Source: Belnapia sp.
Lineage (GTDB): Bacteria; Pseudomonadota; Alphaproteobacteria; Acetobacterales; Acetobacteraceae
NCBI GenBank assembly: GCA_028291445.1
Contig: JAQGIA010000446.1
Coordinates: forward strand, 1-6,679
Reading direction: 5' to 3'
DNA length: 6,679 nucleotides
Shown: piece by piece, positions 6,029-6,679 of the stretch
How the letters are laid out: each line of letters starts with the position of its first letter
Position numbering within the stretch: position 1 is the stretch's first letter
Made by a program: the position numbers and the translations under genes
Notes under the pieces: model-generated
Told to the model about the DNA's origin: nothing
Database searches by the model: none
The model's input: only the letters and a program-made list of their open reading frames with translations

Positions 6029-6292
6029 ATGGCCGCCATACCCTTCGTTACCCTCGCCTTGGCGCGGAAGCTGGAACAGGCAGGCTTCCCGGCGGCCCAG
6101 GCGCAGGATACCTTGGCTGCCTTGGCCGGTGTCATGGGCCAGGCCCAGCTGGTCACCGGGGAACACATGGATATGCGGTTCCGCGAACTGGACTTGCGGC
6201 TCAAGGACCTTGAGCAGCGGCTGACCAACAAGCTGGGCACGATGGTCGTTGCCTCGGTCGTGGCGGTCGCCTCCCTGGTCAAGCTGCTTTAG
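6029..6292 (+). CDS. Small DUF1640/CCDC90-like coiled-coil membrane protein
   Basis: An 87-residue protein. Its N-terminal part (AIPFVTLALARKLEQAGFP, residues 3-21, then AQAQDTLAALA) matches the pattern of small alphaproteobacterial DUF1640 proteins, distantly related to the mitochondrial coiled-coil proteins CCDC90/MCUR1. Residues about 45-69 are heptad-like and charged (MRFRELDLRLKDLEQRL), a likely coiled coil. Residues about 70-86 (GTMVVASVVAVASLVKL) are hydrophobic, a single C-terminal membrane segment, so it is probably a tail-anchored inner-membrane protein. No signal peptide is seen. The biochemical function in bacteria is not known. It lies alone between pheT and lepA in the same direction, 75 bases before lepA. 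The only Shine-Dalgarno-like bases are too close to the ATG, which suggests leaderless translation. Confidence 0.8.
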   Translation: MAAIPFVTLALARKLEQAGFPAAQAQDTLAALAGVMGQAQLVTGEHMDMRFRELDLRLKDLEQRLTNKLGTMVVASVVAVASLVKLL

Positions 6293-6337
6293 CTTTCCCT
6301 CCTGGCCGCGCTGGCTTATCTGCACCCTTCAAAGGCC

Positions 6338-6367
6338 GGGCATTCCAGTCCCCGCCACCGGAATCCC
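6338..6367 (+). promoter_or_regulatory. Hairpin directly before the lepA start codon
   Basis: GGG (6338-6340) plus ATTCC (6342-6346) pair with GGAATCCC (6360-6367), eight base pairs with one bulged C and a 13-base loop. The stem ends at the base before the lepA ATG and contains the only Shine-Dalgarno-like sequence (CGGAAT). It could restrain lepA translation. This is an inference from base pairing alone. Confidence 0.35.
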
Positions 6368-6679
6368 ATGCCCGATACTCCGCTGTCCCATATCCGCAAC
6401 TTCTCGATCATCGCCCATATCGACCACGGGAAATCCACCCTGGCCGACCGGCTGATCCAGACCACCGGCACCGTCGCGCTGCGGGACATGAAGGAACAGC
6501 TGCTCGACAACATGGATATCGAGCGGGAGCGGGGCATCACCATCAAGGCCCAGACCGTCCGGATCCAGTACAAGGCCAAGGACGGCGAGACCTATGTCCT
6601 GAACCTGATGGACACCCCCGGCCACGTCGACTTCGCCTATGAGGTCAGCCGCAGCCTGGCCGCCTGCGAGGGCAGCCTG
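6368..6679 (+). CDS. lepA: Elongation factor 4 (LepA), N-terminal part
   Basis: The first 104 codons of LepA, cut off by the right edge (full proteins are about 600 residues). The start [20 protein letters not shown] is typical of the family. The GTPase motifs are in place: G1 AHIDHGKST (16-24) with Lys22, G2 RERGITIKA (53-61) and G3 DTPGH (82-86) with His86. LepA is a ribosome-associated translational GTPase related to EF-G, reported to act on stalled ribosomes by back-translocation and to aid initiation or 30S assembly; its exact role is debated. The ATG is set by family alignment, since the ribosome binding site is weak and lies in a hairpin. No clear promoter is visible in the 75 bases after the DUF1640-like gene, so co-transcription with it is possible. 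Confidence 0.96.
   Translation, partial: MPDTPLSHIRNFSIIAHIDHGKSTLADRLIQTTGTVALRDMKEQLLDNMDIERERGITIKAQTVRIQYKAKDGETYVLNLMDTPGHVDFAYEVSRSLAACEGSL

Overview
The window is about 6.7 kb of very GC-rich bacterial chromosome. The codon usage is strongly G/C-ended. The order rpmI-rplT-pheS-pheT, a small DUF1640-like coiled-coil/membrane protein and lepA suggest an alphaproteobacterium. Something like Acetobacteraceae/Rhodospirillales is my best guess, inferred from protein sequence style rather than from a marker gene. I see no mobile element, CRISPR array, rRNA or tRNA. This is mostly core translation machinery.

Layout. Positions 1-822 (minus strand) hold the N-terminal 274 residues of a HerA/YjgR-type (DUF853) ATPase, cut off by the window edge. 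Positions 823-1365 form a divergent intergenic region with a candidate promoter and a structured 5' leader for the operon to the right. The plus-strand operon then runs rpmI (L35), rplT (L20), pheS and pheT (the two subunits of phenylalanyl-tRNA synthetase). A strong Rho-independent-type hairpin lies between rplT and pheS, so the ribosomal-protein and synthetase halves can be expressed at different levels. pheS and pheT are separated by one base. A gap of about 340 bp after pheT contains several inverted repeats and a likely terminator. It is followed by an 87-residue DUF1640-like protein that may be translated from a leaderless mRNA, and then by the first 104 codons of lepA (elongation factor 4), cut off by the right edge.

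How the genes work together. L35 and L20 are 50S subunit proteins, and L20 is a known autoregulator of its operon in E. coli. PheS and PheT form the alpha2-beta2 enzyme that charges tRNA-Phe and edits mischarged tRNA. LepA is a ribosome-bound GTPase. The HerA-like ATPase and the DUF1640-like protein have no evident functional link to these.

No clearly new biological system was found. The points most worth a second look are an insertion of about 32 residues in the B5 region of PheT, a possible attenuator with a coupled leader ORF between rplT and pheS, the likely leaderless DUF1640-like gene, and the hairpin-rich gap after pheT.
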